Shown: piece after piece, positions 51,448 through 59,327 of the stretch
Layout of the letters: every line of letters begins with the position of its first letter
How positions within the stretch are numbered: position 1 is the stretch's first letter
From: Maccoyibacter intestinihominis
GTDB lineage: Bacteria; Bacillota; Clostridia; Lachnospirales; Lachnospiraceae
Length of the DNA: 64,000 nucleotides
Direction of reading: 5' to 3'
NCBI RefSeq assembly: GCF_040096355.1
Contig: NZ_JBBMEX010000005.1
Span: 124,001-188,000, forward strand
Program-made: the position numbers and the translations under genes
The notes under the pieces: model-generated
The model's database searches: none
What the model saw: the letters and a program-made list of their open reading frames with translations, nothing else
Told to the model about the DNA's origin: nothing

Positions 51448-52038
51448 ATGGGTGTTGATTCTATATTAGGATATAATTTATCTGTTCAAACAAAGAATTT
51501 TACAAAAAGAATTACATTAGGTGCAACAGGTGCTAATCAAACACAGGGGCTATCAGAGTCAGAAAAATTAGAAAATTTTAAAAAAGAGATTTGGAAAGAA
51601 ATAGATTCTATGTCGTGGGGATCGAATATTTCGGTACAAATAACGGATAGTGCATTTGAAAAAATGATGGTGGACAAAGAGTTTAAAAACAAAATGATGA
51701 ACATCATCAGAGAGGATGCCCGTGGCTCAAATATGATGTGTGGTGGAACTTTAATAAACATTGATGAAAATGGATATAAAGGTTATTCCTATATGCAGAG
51801 TCATACAAAAGAGGCAGGGAGAGCGTTTGAGGCGCATTCCAAAGATAAAGACAGTTTTTATTCAAAAAAGTGTAAAAAAGATGAATTAAATGAACTTTGG
51901 GAGAAAGAGAGATTGAAAAAACGCCAATATCAGGAAAAGGCTGACGATGAGTATATGGAAAGCTTACGTCTGAAAGAGATATTTCAACACAAAGAAGATG
52001 TTGCAAAATTATACGAAGAAAAAACAGTCAAAAAGTAA
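51448..52038 (+). CDS. DUF6033-like accessory protein before the precursor
   Basis: A 196-residue protein (MGVDSILGYNLSVQTKNFTK onward) with a polar N-terminus, a compact part with WGSNISVQITDSAFEKMMVD and FKNKMMNIIREDARGSNMM, and a long charged C-terminal helix. It recalls DUF6033 proteins of Lachnospiraceae (from memory, uncertain). No signal peptide is seen. AAGGGAGG precedes the ATG. Being first in the precursor operon it may be a chaperone, substrate or immunity protein. Confidence 0.55.
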   Translation: MGVDSILGYNLSVQTKNFTKRITLGATGANQTQGLSESEKLENFKKEIWKEIDSMSWGSNISVQITDSAFEKMMVDKEFKNKMMNIIREDARGSNMMCGGTLINIDENGYKGYSYMQSHTKEAGRAFEAHSKDKDSFYSKKCKKDELNELWEKERLKKRQYQEKADDEYMESLRLKEIFQHKEDVAKLYEEKTVKK

Positions 52039-52105
52039 TTGGAAGATATGTAATTACCGTGTTTAGGTAAATTATATAAATACATTTGGAAAGGAGGGAA
52101 TGGGC

Positions 52106-52300
52106 ATGAAAAGAACATTAGGAAAGAAAAACTGTGTACAGGATGGCACACTGGTGGCTTTTGCTAGTTGCAGTTGTGATTCAATGTGCAGCATTTTGGG
52201 ATGCGATTGCAGTACAGGCGATACGGCAAGCAATACTTTAAGATTGCAGAATTATTCCAAATTGTTGTCAAAGGCAATCTCAGGCACATGGGCATACTAA
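52106..52300 (+). CDS. Cys-rich RiPP precursor peptide (Clo7bot-like)
   Basis: A 64-residue precursor. ATG 52106 sits 8 bases after AGGAGG (52092-52097); ATG 52100 is too close. The leader MKRTLGKKNCVQDGTLVAFA matches the LGKK...TLVAF style of Clo7bot/CLI_3235-type precursors as recalled from memory. The presumed core has Cys22, 24, 28, 33 and 35 (SCSCDSMCSILGCDCSTGD) with a sixth Cys at position 10 in the leader. Beyond residue 43 is a 20-residue tail ending GTWAY, longer than expected for this type. The radical SAM maturase gene follows after a hairpin. The sites of modification cannot be told from sequence. Confidence 0.75.
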   Translation: MKRTLGKKNCVQDGTLVAFASCSCDSMCSILGCDCSTGDTASNTLRLQNYSKLLSKAISGTWAY

Positions 52301-52325
52301 TGGCTAGGTCAACGCAGCATATGAG

Positions 52326-52352
52326 GGTGGGCAGTACTATGTATTGTCCACC
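52326..52352 (+). terminator. Partial terminator/processing hairpin between precursor and maturase
   Basis: GGTGGGCAGTAC pairs with GTATTGTCCACC (one or two mismatches or G-U pairs) with no T-run. Such hairpins stabilise the short precursor message and lower expression of the maturase downstream. Confidence 0.6.
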
Positions 52353-52379
52353 TAATATTATAAAGAAAGTTGGATTGAG

Positions 52380-53786
52380 ATGAATGATAAAATTCCGTTT
52401 ATAAAATTGTTCAGGACATTAGATAATTTTTATTTTTTTGACGTAAATAGTAATTCGATAGTGCGTATTAATGAGGCTGTATCTCATAAAATAGAGGATT
52501 TAATTGCAGGAAACGATATTCTGAATCAGGATATGGATATTGCGAGATTAAAAAAGCGTGGGTATTTGAAAGCTAATAATGAGAATATTATAGTAGAACA
52601 TTCAGCATTAAATACAGTTGGCGAATATATGAACGGTAATTTAAGACAACTTATTTTACAAGTTACACAGAATTGTAATTTAAGGTGTAAGTATTGTGTT
52701 TATTCCGGTTCATATGTTAATCGAACTCATACGAAAAAAAGAATGAGTTTTGAAATCGCAAAGCAGGCAGTGGATTTTTACTTTGCCCATAATACCAATA
52801 AAGATGCAGGTGTAATTAGCTTTTACGGTGGAGAACCATTGCTGGAGATGGAACTTATTAAGAAAATTGTTGTATATAGTGAAAAGCTATATGAGGGAAA
52901 AGAATTGAGGTTTAATATGACTTCAAATGCTACTTTATTAACGGATGAAATAGCAGATTTTTTGTATGAGCACAATTTTAATCTTACAATTAGTTTGGAT
53001 GGTCCGGAAGAAGTACATAACCAAAGCAGAGTATTTGCGGATAGTAAGACGGGTACTTTTCAGTGTATTATAAAAAATTTGGAGAAAATGATAGGTCGAT
53101 ATCCGGATTATATTTCTAATATAAGTTTTAATGCCGTTTTAGATTCAACAAATGATTTTAAATGCAGTAGTAATTTTTTTACATATGATTTTATGAAAAA
53201 TACTGTTGTTGGCGCAACAACGCTAAATGAAAATGGCAATAAACATGAAATTCAATATAGTGAGATGTTTGACATAAATTATCGGTATGAATTGTTTAAA
53301 TGTTATTTAAAATATATTGGAAGACTGGATAAAAAGTTTACATCTAAAATAGTGGATAATCAAGTGGGATCATTGAAACAAGAAATACATGAGAAAATAA
53401 AAGCACCATATAGCAGAGGAAAGACATGCCATCCATCAGGACCATGTATAGCTGGAGCAGTAAGATTATTTGTGACAGTTGAAGGAGTTTTTTATCCTTG
53501 TGAAAGAGTAAGCGAAACCTGTAACGCTTATGTTATAGGTAATTTACAGGATGGATTTGATATAGAAAAAATTAAAAGTTTATTAAACGTAGGGGCATTA
53601 ACAGCAGAACAATGTAAGAATTGTTGGGCGATAGAATATTGTAATTCGTGTGCATCTGGTATAGATGATGGAGATAAATTATGTCCAGAAAAACGGCTGG
53701 CACGATGTAATGATATTAAAAAGGGTTGTGAGTTAAGAATGATTGAATATTGTACATTGAGAGAAATGGGGTGTAGTTTTGAATAG
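52380..53786 (+). CDS. ccpM: Radical SAM/SPASM peptide maturase (CcpM-like)
   Basis: A 468-residue radical SAM enzyme. Residues 1-80 resemble a peptide-recognition domain. The 4Fe-4S/SAM cluster motif is Cys99-x3-Cys103-x2-Cys106 (TQNCNLRCKYC), followed by SFYGGEPLLE and LTISLDGPEEVHNQ. The C-terminal SPASM region carries more than ten Cys, including YPCERVSE, QCKNCWAIEYCNSC and RCNDIKKGC, for auxiliary clusters. Enzymes of this type install thioether or related crosslinks on Cys-rich peptides; the neighbouring precursor is the obvious substrate. The order precursor, maturase, partner protein, acyl-carrier-related protein matches the CcpM system recalled from TIGR models. Confidence 0.85.
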   Translation: MNDKIPFIKLFRTLDNFYFFDVNSNSIVRINEAVSHKIEDLIAGNDILNQDMDIARLKKRGYLKANNENIIVEHSALNTVGEYMNGNLRQLILQVTQNCNLRCKYCVYSGSYVNRTHTKKRMSFEIAKQAVDFYFAHNTNKDAGVISFYGGEPLLEMELIKKIVVYSEKLYEGKELRFNMTSNATLLTDEIADFLYEHNFNLTISLDGPEEVHNQSRVFADSKTGTFQCIIKNLEKMIGRYPDYISNISFNAVLDSTNDFKCSSNFFTYDFMKNTVVGATTLNENGNKHEIQYSEMFDINYRYELFKCYLKYIGRLDKKFTSKIVDNQVGSLKQEIHEKIKAPYSRGKTCHPSGPCIAGAVRLFVTVEGVFYPCERVSETCNAYVIGNLQDGFDIEKIKSLLNVGALTAEQCKNCWAIEYCNSCASGIDDGDKLCPEKRLARCNDIKKGCELRMIEYCTLREMGCSFE

Positions 53787-54879
53787 AATTGCAGTATTTC
53801 CATATGATGAGAATTTTTATCCTTTGTTAAAAAATTCAGAAAGTATGGTTGGCTTTGAAATAAGCAAGGTATTTAGCATTCGTGGGTGGGGGTATGTGGG
53901 AAGAAATATATTTGATGTTTCGGATACGACTTCAAGAAATATACACGTAGAAGATATATCGGAGAAATTGAATGAAGAGGAATTTGATATTTTTCTACTG
54001 GCTGAACCAGAGCATAATATAGATGAAAATTACATAGTTCAAATTATAGACAGAATGGCTCAGATGAATAAAACAATTTGGATCTTTAAAAGTCTATCTG
54101 ATGAGATAATTACCAAAATAGATACTATATGTGAAAAGAATAAAGTTGAAGTTCAATTTTTTTCTAAGGATATAGAAAATGTTGTTTTTGATGGAGAAGA
54201 AATTTTGTATGATATTAGTACGCCTATAATAACAGTTGCTGGTATGGGAGAAAAGACTAATAAAATGGAATTGCAAATGGATTTAGTTATTTCACTACAA
54301 AAAGACAAGTATAAGGTTGTATGGGTATCCAGTAGAAATGAGGCATTGTTGTATAATGGGCAGAAATTTCCGACGTTTATGTATGATGAGGGAGTATCAG
54401 AAAAGAAAAAAATTCTAATGTATAATCATTATCTAAAATGGATAGAACAGTCGGAAAAGCCGGATGTAATTTTAATAGGTATTCCAGGGGGGATAATGCC
54501 AGATAGCAAAAAACAGGTAGGATATTTTGGAATAACTTCCTTTGAGGTTTTAAATGCAATAAATCCTGATTATTTTATTATGTCACTCTATGGCAATACT
54601 TTAGGTAAAAATTACTTAGATGAATTACGTAACGTAATGAAGTATAAGTTTAATGTAGAAGTAGATAGTTTTTATGTAGGTGATATGGAACAAGATGCGT
54701 ATTCATTGGATAAATTGGCACCAATAGAATATATACATTTAGGACAATTAACAGTAGACAAAAGGGTAAAGGATGTAAATTACACCGAAATTCCCGTTTA
54801 TACTTGCAGCACTGTGTCACAACTATACCAGAACATGATTGAAAAATTAGGCGAGTATGATGAGTTTCAATCATTGTAA
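53779..54879 (+). CDS. Peptide maturation system protein (TIGR04066-like)
   Basis: A 366-residue protein starting with TTG 53779 inside the end of the maturase gene. The N-terminal region (FPYDENFYPLLKNSESMVGF, then SIRGWGYVGRN) and the ITVAGMGEKTNKMELQMDLV segment at about residues 155-175 resemble TIGR04066 members, which seem to have a nucleotide-binding-like fold; the activity is not established. Known only from peptide clusters with a CcpM-type maturase. The 8-base overlap implies coupled translation in fixed ratio with the maturase. Confidence 0.75.
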   Translation: MNRIAVFPYDENFYPLLKNSESMVGFEISKVFSIRGWGYVGRNIFDVSDTTSRNIHVEDISEKLNEEEFDIFLLAEPEHNIDENYIVQIIDRMAQMNKTIWIFKSLSDEIITKIDTICEKNKVEVQFFSKDIENVVFDGEEILYDISTPIITVAGMGEKTNKMELQMDLVISLQKDKYKVVWVSSRNEALLYNGQKFPTFMYDEGVSEKKKILMYNHYLKWIEQSEKPDVILIGIPGGIMPDSKKQVGYFGITSFEVLNAINPDYFIMSLYGNTLGKNYLDELRNVMKYKFNVEVDSFYVGDMEQDAYSLDKLAPIEYIHLGQLTVDKRVKDVNYTEIPVYTCSTVSQLYQNMIEKLGEYDEFQSL

Positions 54880-54890
54880 TTGGAGGTAAA

Positions 54891-55145
54891 ATGGAAAAAA
54901 AGATTAAAGAAATGATCAAGGCAACGCTTAATGTGAATATAGACAATATGACAGAAGAGGAGAAAGACTATCCTCTGTTGTCTAAAAGATTTGATGTGAT
55001 GCCATACCAAATGCTTGTTTTTTTTACAAGAATTGAGAAAGAATTTGGTATAAGGATTCCTGATGAGTACATAGCAGATGGGAAGTTTAATTCGTATAAT
55101 GATATTTCTAAGATAATATTAGAATTGGTTACAGAACATATGTAG
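54891..55145 (+). CDS. Acyl-carrier-related protein without the phosphopantetheine serine
   Basis: An 84-residue four-helix protein with ACP shape: helix 1 KIKEMIKATLNVNIDNMTEE, loop DYPLLSKRF, helix 2 PYQMLVFFTRIEKEFGIRIP, then YNDISKIILELV. At the position where carrier proteins have DSL it has DVM (RFDVMPYQML), so no serine can accept phosphopantetheine. It matches the acyl-carrier-related protein of CcpM-type clusters (TIGR04069, from memory). A structural or docking role is likelier than carrying an acyl group. TTGGAGG precedes the ATG. Confidence 0.78.
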   Translation: MEKKIKEMIKATLNVNIDNMTEEEKDYPLLSKRFDVMPYQMLVFFTRIEKEFGIRIPDEYIADGKFNSYNDISKIILELVTEHM

Positions 55146-55166
55146 CTGTTAAGAAAATTTTGCTGC

Positions 55167-55230
55167 TTTCTCCAAAAAATAATTCACTTTCTGCAAGGGT
55201 AATTGAAATATTAAATATTTTACTTATATT
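55167..55230 (+). promoter_or_regulatory. TTTCTGC-type direct-repeat promoter D
   Basis: TTTCTCC (55167-55173) and TTTCTGC (55188-55194), 21 bases start to start, then 8 bases, TTGAAA (55203-55208), 16 bases and TATATT (55225-55230). It is the most degenerate of the four promoters and precedes the genes at 55364 and 56010. Confidence 0.65.
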
Positions 55231-55287
55231 TGTAGATATGGACATATTTTAACATATTTATATCGAATAACGAAAGAAGAAATTAAA

Positions 55288-55359
55288 TGGCTGTTATACA
55301 TAATACAGTAATGCAAACTCAGAGTGTAGGATATGAATTTAAACATAATACGAGGTAAT
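55288..55359 (+). CDS. Possible 23-residue peptide upstream of 55364
   Basis: A short frame (MAVIHNTVMQTQSVGYEFKH onward) ends 4 bases before ATG 55364. The site before it (GAAAGAAG) is weak. Its end contains the GAGG used by the next gene, so it may be a leader peptide coupled to that gene, or chance. Confidence 0.25.
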
Positions 55360-55363
55360 AGAG

Positions 55364-55951
55364 ATGGATATATTAAATACTATCAATACGGTAAAAGTGT
55401 CGGGCAGTTCTGGCAGTAGTGTTAAAAAAATTTCTGAAAAGAGCAAGTGGCAATTAACGGATTCGTTGAAAGAGAAAATTGTTGAACTGGCTAAGAAGGA
55501 CGCGAAAAACAATGTATATATGGGAAATGAGTTTATGAACTTGCGGAAAGCAGAGGTTACTAAAGTGGCACCAAATCGGGCGGCACTGATAGGTAAGTTC
55601 AACCAATCAATGAGTTCTGAAAATATGGGGGATATGAAAGAGATACAGGAGGCAGACAAAAGATGGATGTGTATTTTATTTGGGATACCATATGAGGCTG
55701 AATATCAGGGAGAGGGAACTGGTTCTGCGATTCATATATATAATGAAGGAGGGGAAGAAGTTCTTACATACACACAAGGAGTAGGGTGGCATGAGAAAGA
55801 GACAAAAGCAGAGACAGATGTGCATTCAACGTTAAAATCAGTATATTATGAGGCATATCATGATGCAAGAAAAGCGCTGAACACTGGAACAAATGTAGAA
55901 ATCACAAATGAAAGTGTTGTGGTGCAAAGTAATTTCGATATGAAAGCATAA
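55364..55951 (+). CDS. Unrecognised accessory protein of the RiPP locus
   Basis: A 195-residue protein (MDILNTINTVKVSGSSGSSV onward) with a polar, Ser-rich N-terminus and no signal peptide, then a helical part (LTDSLKEKIVELAKKDAKNN) and a mixed region with WMCILFGIPYEAEY and SVYYEAYHDARKALN. The layout (flexible start, compact middle) resembles the protein at 51448. It is under promoter D. An immunity or accessory function is possible; there is no recognised family. Confidence 0.55.
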   Translation: MDILNTINTVKVSGSSGSSVKKISEKSKWQLTDSLKEKIVELAKKDAKNNVYMGNEFMNLRKAEVTKVAPNRAALIGKFNQSMSSENMGDMKEIQEADKRWMCILFGIPYEAEYQGEGTGSAIHIYNEGGEEVLTYTQGVGWHEKETKAETDVHSTLKSVYYEAYHDARKALNTGTNVEITNESVVVQSNFDMKA

Positions 55952-56009
55952 AACATGTAATTCAACAAATGTATATAAGGGGAATTTGACAGACAGGAGG
56001 AATACGATT

Positions 56010-56513
56010 ATGGTAAAGTCAATGAAGAAAGTAAAGAGAATAATAGCGGTTGCTTTGGTATTCACAATGTTGTTTGCTTCACAGGTAACAGTGTTTGCAG
56101 CAGGTACAAAAGATGCAATGCAATCAGCAAATAAAGATATGTCGATTGCATTGATGCCGGGAGTTACAGGGGATTCCAATACGGTCACTTTTAATTATAA
56201 CGGTCTGCCAGATAATGCGATTGTAAAAGAAGTTAAGATTGATTGTTCCAATGCATCTGTGATTGGTGGAAAAGGAGCAATATTGGCGCAGAGCCTTACC
56301 ATTACCAGCCCAAGTGGAGAAACTCATACTGTTGGTTGGGGCAGAGGTAATGTGACTACTACCAATTTATTTATTGCGGAAAAAGCTGCCGGAACATGGT
56401 CTGTGTATATGACAGGAACCAATATTGCATCTCCGAGTCTTGGTTCTGCATTTATCGGGGGTACAAAATATTCACGACCTAAAATGACGATAACTTATAT
56501 TTTAGAAGAGTAG
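56010..56513 (+). CDS. Small secreted beta-rich protein
   Basis: A 167-residue exported protein. The signal peptide KKVKRIIAVALVFTMLFASQ has a probable cleavage at VFA-AG. The mature part is beta-rich with NYNGLPDNAIVKEVKIDC and AAGTWSVYMTGTNIASPSLG, reminiscent of the last domain of the secreted protein at 43069. Start ATG 56010 follows CAGGAGG; the TTG at 55986 is less likely. It is the last gene of the payload before a terminator and the right IS copy. Confidence 0.68.
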   Translation: MVKSMKKVKRIIAVALVFTMLFASQVTVFAAGTKDAMQSANKDMSIALMPGVTGDSNTVTFNYNGLPDNAIVKEVKIDCSNASVIGGKGAILAQSLTITSPSGETHTVGWGRGNVTTTNLFIAEKAAGTWSVYMTGTNIASPSLGSAFIGGTKYSRPKMTITYILEE

Positions 56514-56558
56514 AATTAAATATTCCCTACATACACATTTGCATGAATAACATTAAAT

Positions 56559-56600
56559 AAAATCAGTCTTTGAACTATGACAGTTCGGGGCTGATTTTTT
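56559..56600 (+). terminator. Terminator at the end of the payload
   Basis: AAAATCAGTC with TGAACT pairs with AGTTC and GGCTGATTTT around ATGAC, continuing into T residues to 56600. Confidence 0.75.
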
Positions 56601-56619
56601 ATTCGGCTTTTATCTGCTT

Positions 56620-58345
56620 CCCTCAATAGTTTTTTGAAATTCCCGTGTGAGGGGGAAAGTTGATTACAAACAGAATAAATTACAGCAGTGAAAGTGACGA
56701 TACAAATGCAGGAAGAGCAGAAATGTTCTTCCTGTTTTTTAACAGAACTTCAGCAGCTGGCGGGGAAAGGAGACAGTATGGCAAAGTTCTTAAATTATGA
56801 GGACCGGCTGGAGATAGAAAGCGGACTAAAGGAGCATATGACTTTCACAGAGCTTGGAGAGAAACTGGGAAGGGACAGGACTACCATCACAAAGGAGATC
56901 AGGAACTATTCCATCGAACAGGACACCGGTTATGGAAGTTACCCGCATAATACCTGCAAGTACAGAAAAGCATGTAAGAGGAAAAAAGTATGTGGGACAA
57001 ATGACTGCAGGCATCCACTGGTAGCTGTCTGTAAACAGTGTGAACTCATATGCAACCGTTACTGCGAGCATTATGAAGAAGAAATATGTACCCATCGCTT
57101 TAAACCGCCATATGTATGCAACGGATGCAGTGAAGTAAAGAAGTGTACGCTGACAAAAACTGTTTACGATGCTCTGGGAGCCCAGAGGCGGGCAACGGAT
57201 AAGATATCGGAATCCCGAAGCGGGATCCTTGCTACGGAAGGGGAAATCGCCAGACTCAATGAAATCCTGGTGCCGTTGGTAAAACAGGGGCAGTCTATCC
57301 ATCAGATCTACCTGACACATAAGGATGAACTGATGTGCAGTGAAAAGACCCTCTACAACTACGTGGATGGATGCCTGTTTGATATCAGGAACATAGACCT
57401 GCCAAGAAAGGTAAAGTACCGTCCGAGATATAAAAAACCGGAGCTGAAAGTAGACCGTGGATGCCGTGTGGGAAGGAATTATCATGATTACGAAGTATAT
57501 ATGGAACAGCATCCGGACACAGCAGTGGTGCAGATGGATTCCGTGATCGGCAGCAAGGGAGGGAAAGTCCTGCTGACGATATATTTTGTAAATGTGTCAC
57601 TGATGCTGGGGTTCCTGCGGGAAGCGAACACCTCAAAGTCAGTGATAGATATTTATGATGAACTGTACCACCGGCTGGGAGGGCAGGATTTTAGGAAGCT
57701 GTTTCCGGTCATCCTGACGGATAACGGAAGTGAGTTTTCCAATCCCAAGTGTATAGAGAACGGACCGGATGGAAAAGGATTTCAAAGGACGAGGATCTAT
57801 TACTGCAATCCAAGTGCGCCGTACCAGAAAGCAGAGATCGAGGTGGGACATGAATTTATACGCAGGATCCTGCCGAAAGGAAGAAGCTTTGATGAACTGA
57901 CGCAGGCAGACGTAGAGCTGATGATGAACCATATCAATTCCTACCGGAGAAAGAAACTGAACGGAAAAAGTCCGTATGAAGCGTTCAGCTTTTATTATGG
58001 AGAAGACCTGGCGGAGAGGCTTAGATGCCACGAGGTTGCAGCCAAAGACATCAACCTCACCGCAAGACTTCTCAAAAAGTAACCAGAAGACAGAATAAAG
58101 CACAGACCACCGGCTGAAATAGGAACAGCAGAAGACGTGAATTATGGCTTGCAAAATTTGTAAGCCAAAACTGACGTCCGGTTTTTGTGCAAAAAAATAC
58201 TCTGCCATAAGGTGATTATATCATAAAAGCAAGGGAAAAAACGGGAAAGTCATTACAAAAGTGGAAAGTCGGGTACAAAATTTGCAGGTCGCTTTCAAAA
58301 TGTGAAACTCGTTTACAAAACGGGAATCTCGGATGACTATTGAAC
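56620..58345 (+). mobile_element. IS30-family element, right copy
   Basis: Same length, orientation and sequence as the left copy apart from A at 58109 (G in the left copy). It ends at 58345, where it joins the truncated membrane-protein gene. Terminal and subterminal repeats are as in the left copy. Confidence 0.85.
56778..58082 (+). CDS. IS30-family transposase, right copy
   Basis: Identical in protein sequence to the left copy, including the HTH_38 segment, the Cys-rich insert and the DDE residues (MDSVIG, ILTDNGSEF, QKAEIEVGHEF). The start at ATG 56778 again follows AAAGGAG behind a terminator hairpin. Both copies appear intact, so the pair could still mobilise the DNA between them. Confidence 0.92.
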   Translation: MAKFLNYEDRLEIESGLKEHMTFTELGEKLGRDRTTITKEIRNYSIEQDTGYGSYPHNTCKYRKACKRKKVCGTNDCRHPLVAVCKQCELICNRYCEHYEEEICTHRFKPPYVCNGCSEVKKCTLTKTVYDALGAQRRATDKISESRSGILATEGEIARLNEILVPLVKQGQSIHQIYLTHKDELMCSEKTLYNYVDGCLFDIRNIDLPRKVKYRPRYKKPELKVDRGCRVGRNYHDYEVYMEQHPDTAVVQMDSVIGSKGGKVLLTIYFVNVSLMLGFLREANTSKSVIDIYDELYHRLGGQDFRKLFPVILTDNGSEFSNPKCIENGPDGKGFQRTRIYYCNPSAPYQKAEIEVGHEFIRRILPKGRSFDELTQADVELMMNHINSYRRKKLNGKSPYEAFSFYYGEDLAERLRCHEVAAKDINLTARLLKK

Positions 58346-58859
58346 ATTCTTTTATAATTGCATGATTAATACAGACTATGCTTGTTTGAACATTCTCATA
58401 TATCTCATTCAACATTTCAATATTAGAAACATATTTCTTAATATTGCTATCTATTTTTTCATCATTATATATACTGTATATAACAAACAATATATAAATA
58501 ATTCCCAAAATGATAAGGATATTAGATTTAATAGAAAAACCAGATTGATTTTTATCCCAATTTCCTAAAGATGAACAAACTGCTCCAATAATTATTGCAA
58601 ACAATTGTATAACAATATTTTTGAGAATTAGGAACTTGGTTATAATATTCGAATAATTATTGTGATAAGATTTCTGCAACTTATCAAGTTCTGTTTTTGC
58701 ATCATAAAATAATAAAATAGAAAAAATGACACTTAATGTAAAAATCATAATAATCTGCAATATATTATTTTTTCCAATATGTGTCAATGATCCCATATAT
58801 GAGCATAAGGCGCCTATTATCAATGGAAATATATAATTCAAAATTTTTATTATTTTCAT
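58221..58859 (-). pseudogene. Membrane protein truncated by the right IS copy
   Basis: The minus-strand gene starts at ATG 58859 behind AAGGAG and has four or five spans (IIKILNYIFPLIIGALCSYM, IIMIFTLSVIFSILLF, LFAIIIGAVCSSLG, ILIILGIIYILFVIYSIY). Native sequence ends at 58346 after NHAIIKE; the final 42 codons to the stop at 58221 come from the IS end. The layout, two paired hairpin-like membrane modules with coiled segments, resembles SMODS-associated or SLATT-type small membrane proteins, but that is only an impression. Function is unknown. Confidence 0.6.
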
Positions 58860-59024
58860 ATAAATACTCCTTGAAAATATATAATTCAAAATGAAATATA
58901 GTTCTTTATAAGAAGCATTATACTAAATATTTTCGCTTTTTTCTATAAATTGAATATACTATCAGAAATTTTATTGGTACAAAACTTATAAATATGAAAG
59001 TACAAGATCAGAGATATACACAGT

Positions 59025-59327
59025 ATGTACAGAGACACTATATTTCAATATGTAAAAAAACAATATGGAACAATTCCAGAATATCTGTGGAATGATTTAC
59101 CAGATAGTGCAATACTTCGTAATGACAATGGAAAATGGTACGCAGTATTTATGAATTTGGAAGGCTTTAAAATCGGATTGGATACAAAAGATAGGGTTGA
59201 TATTATGGTTGTAAAATGTAAGCCGGATATGATAAGTGTTATGACACACATGAAAGGCTTTCTGCCGGGATATTACATGGATAAAAGCAATTGGATGACA
59301 ATTCTTCTGCAACAGCGGATTTTATGA
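59025..59327 (+). pseudogene. MmcQ/YjbR-family protein with lost C-terminus
   Basis: A 100-residue frame: YVKKQYGTIPEYLWNDLPD, then NGKWYAVFMNLEGFKIGLDT, DIMVVKCKPDMISVM and GFLPGYYMDKSNWMTILL are the conserved blocks of MmcQ/YjbR double-wing DNA-binding proteins. After ILL the sequence departs from the family and stops; a neighbouring frame (about 59309-59416, ending VRVKEMQ) looks like the end of another gene. A deletion fused the two. The start lacks a clear ribosome-binding site. Confidence 0.65.

Larger units (their letters stand above)
46219..58345. mobile_element. Composite transposon: two direct IS30-family copies around a RiPP cluster
   Basis: Two IS copies in the same orientation, 10,401 bases apart, enclose 47945-56619. 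The copies appear identical except for one base noticed (G at 47708, A at 58109) and their transposases are identical, indicating recent duplication. The right outer end cuts a minus-strand membrane-protein gene. No clear target duplication is visible at the outer ends. The payload is a peptide-biosynthesis cluster. Confidence 0.75.

Noticed and set aside
52186..52383. Second reading of the precursor region as a 65-residue basic protein
   Set aside because: It lacks a ribosome-binding site and runs through the hairpin; the Cys-rich frame has an ideal site and the family-like leader.
46210..58350. Target-site duplication flanking the composite transposon
   Set aside because: The bases outside the two outer ends (…GTTG and ATTC…) do not match at any length of 2-3 with confidence.
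58362..58568. 68-codon plus-strand frame over the truncated membrane gene
   Set aside because: Antisense shadow in AT-rich DNA without a ribosome-binding site.
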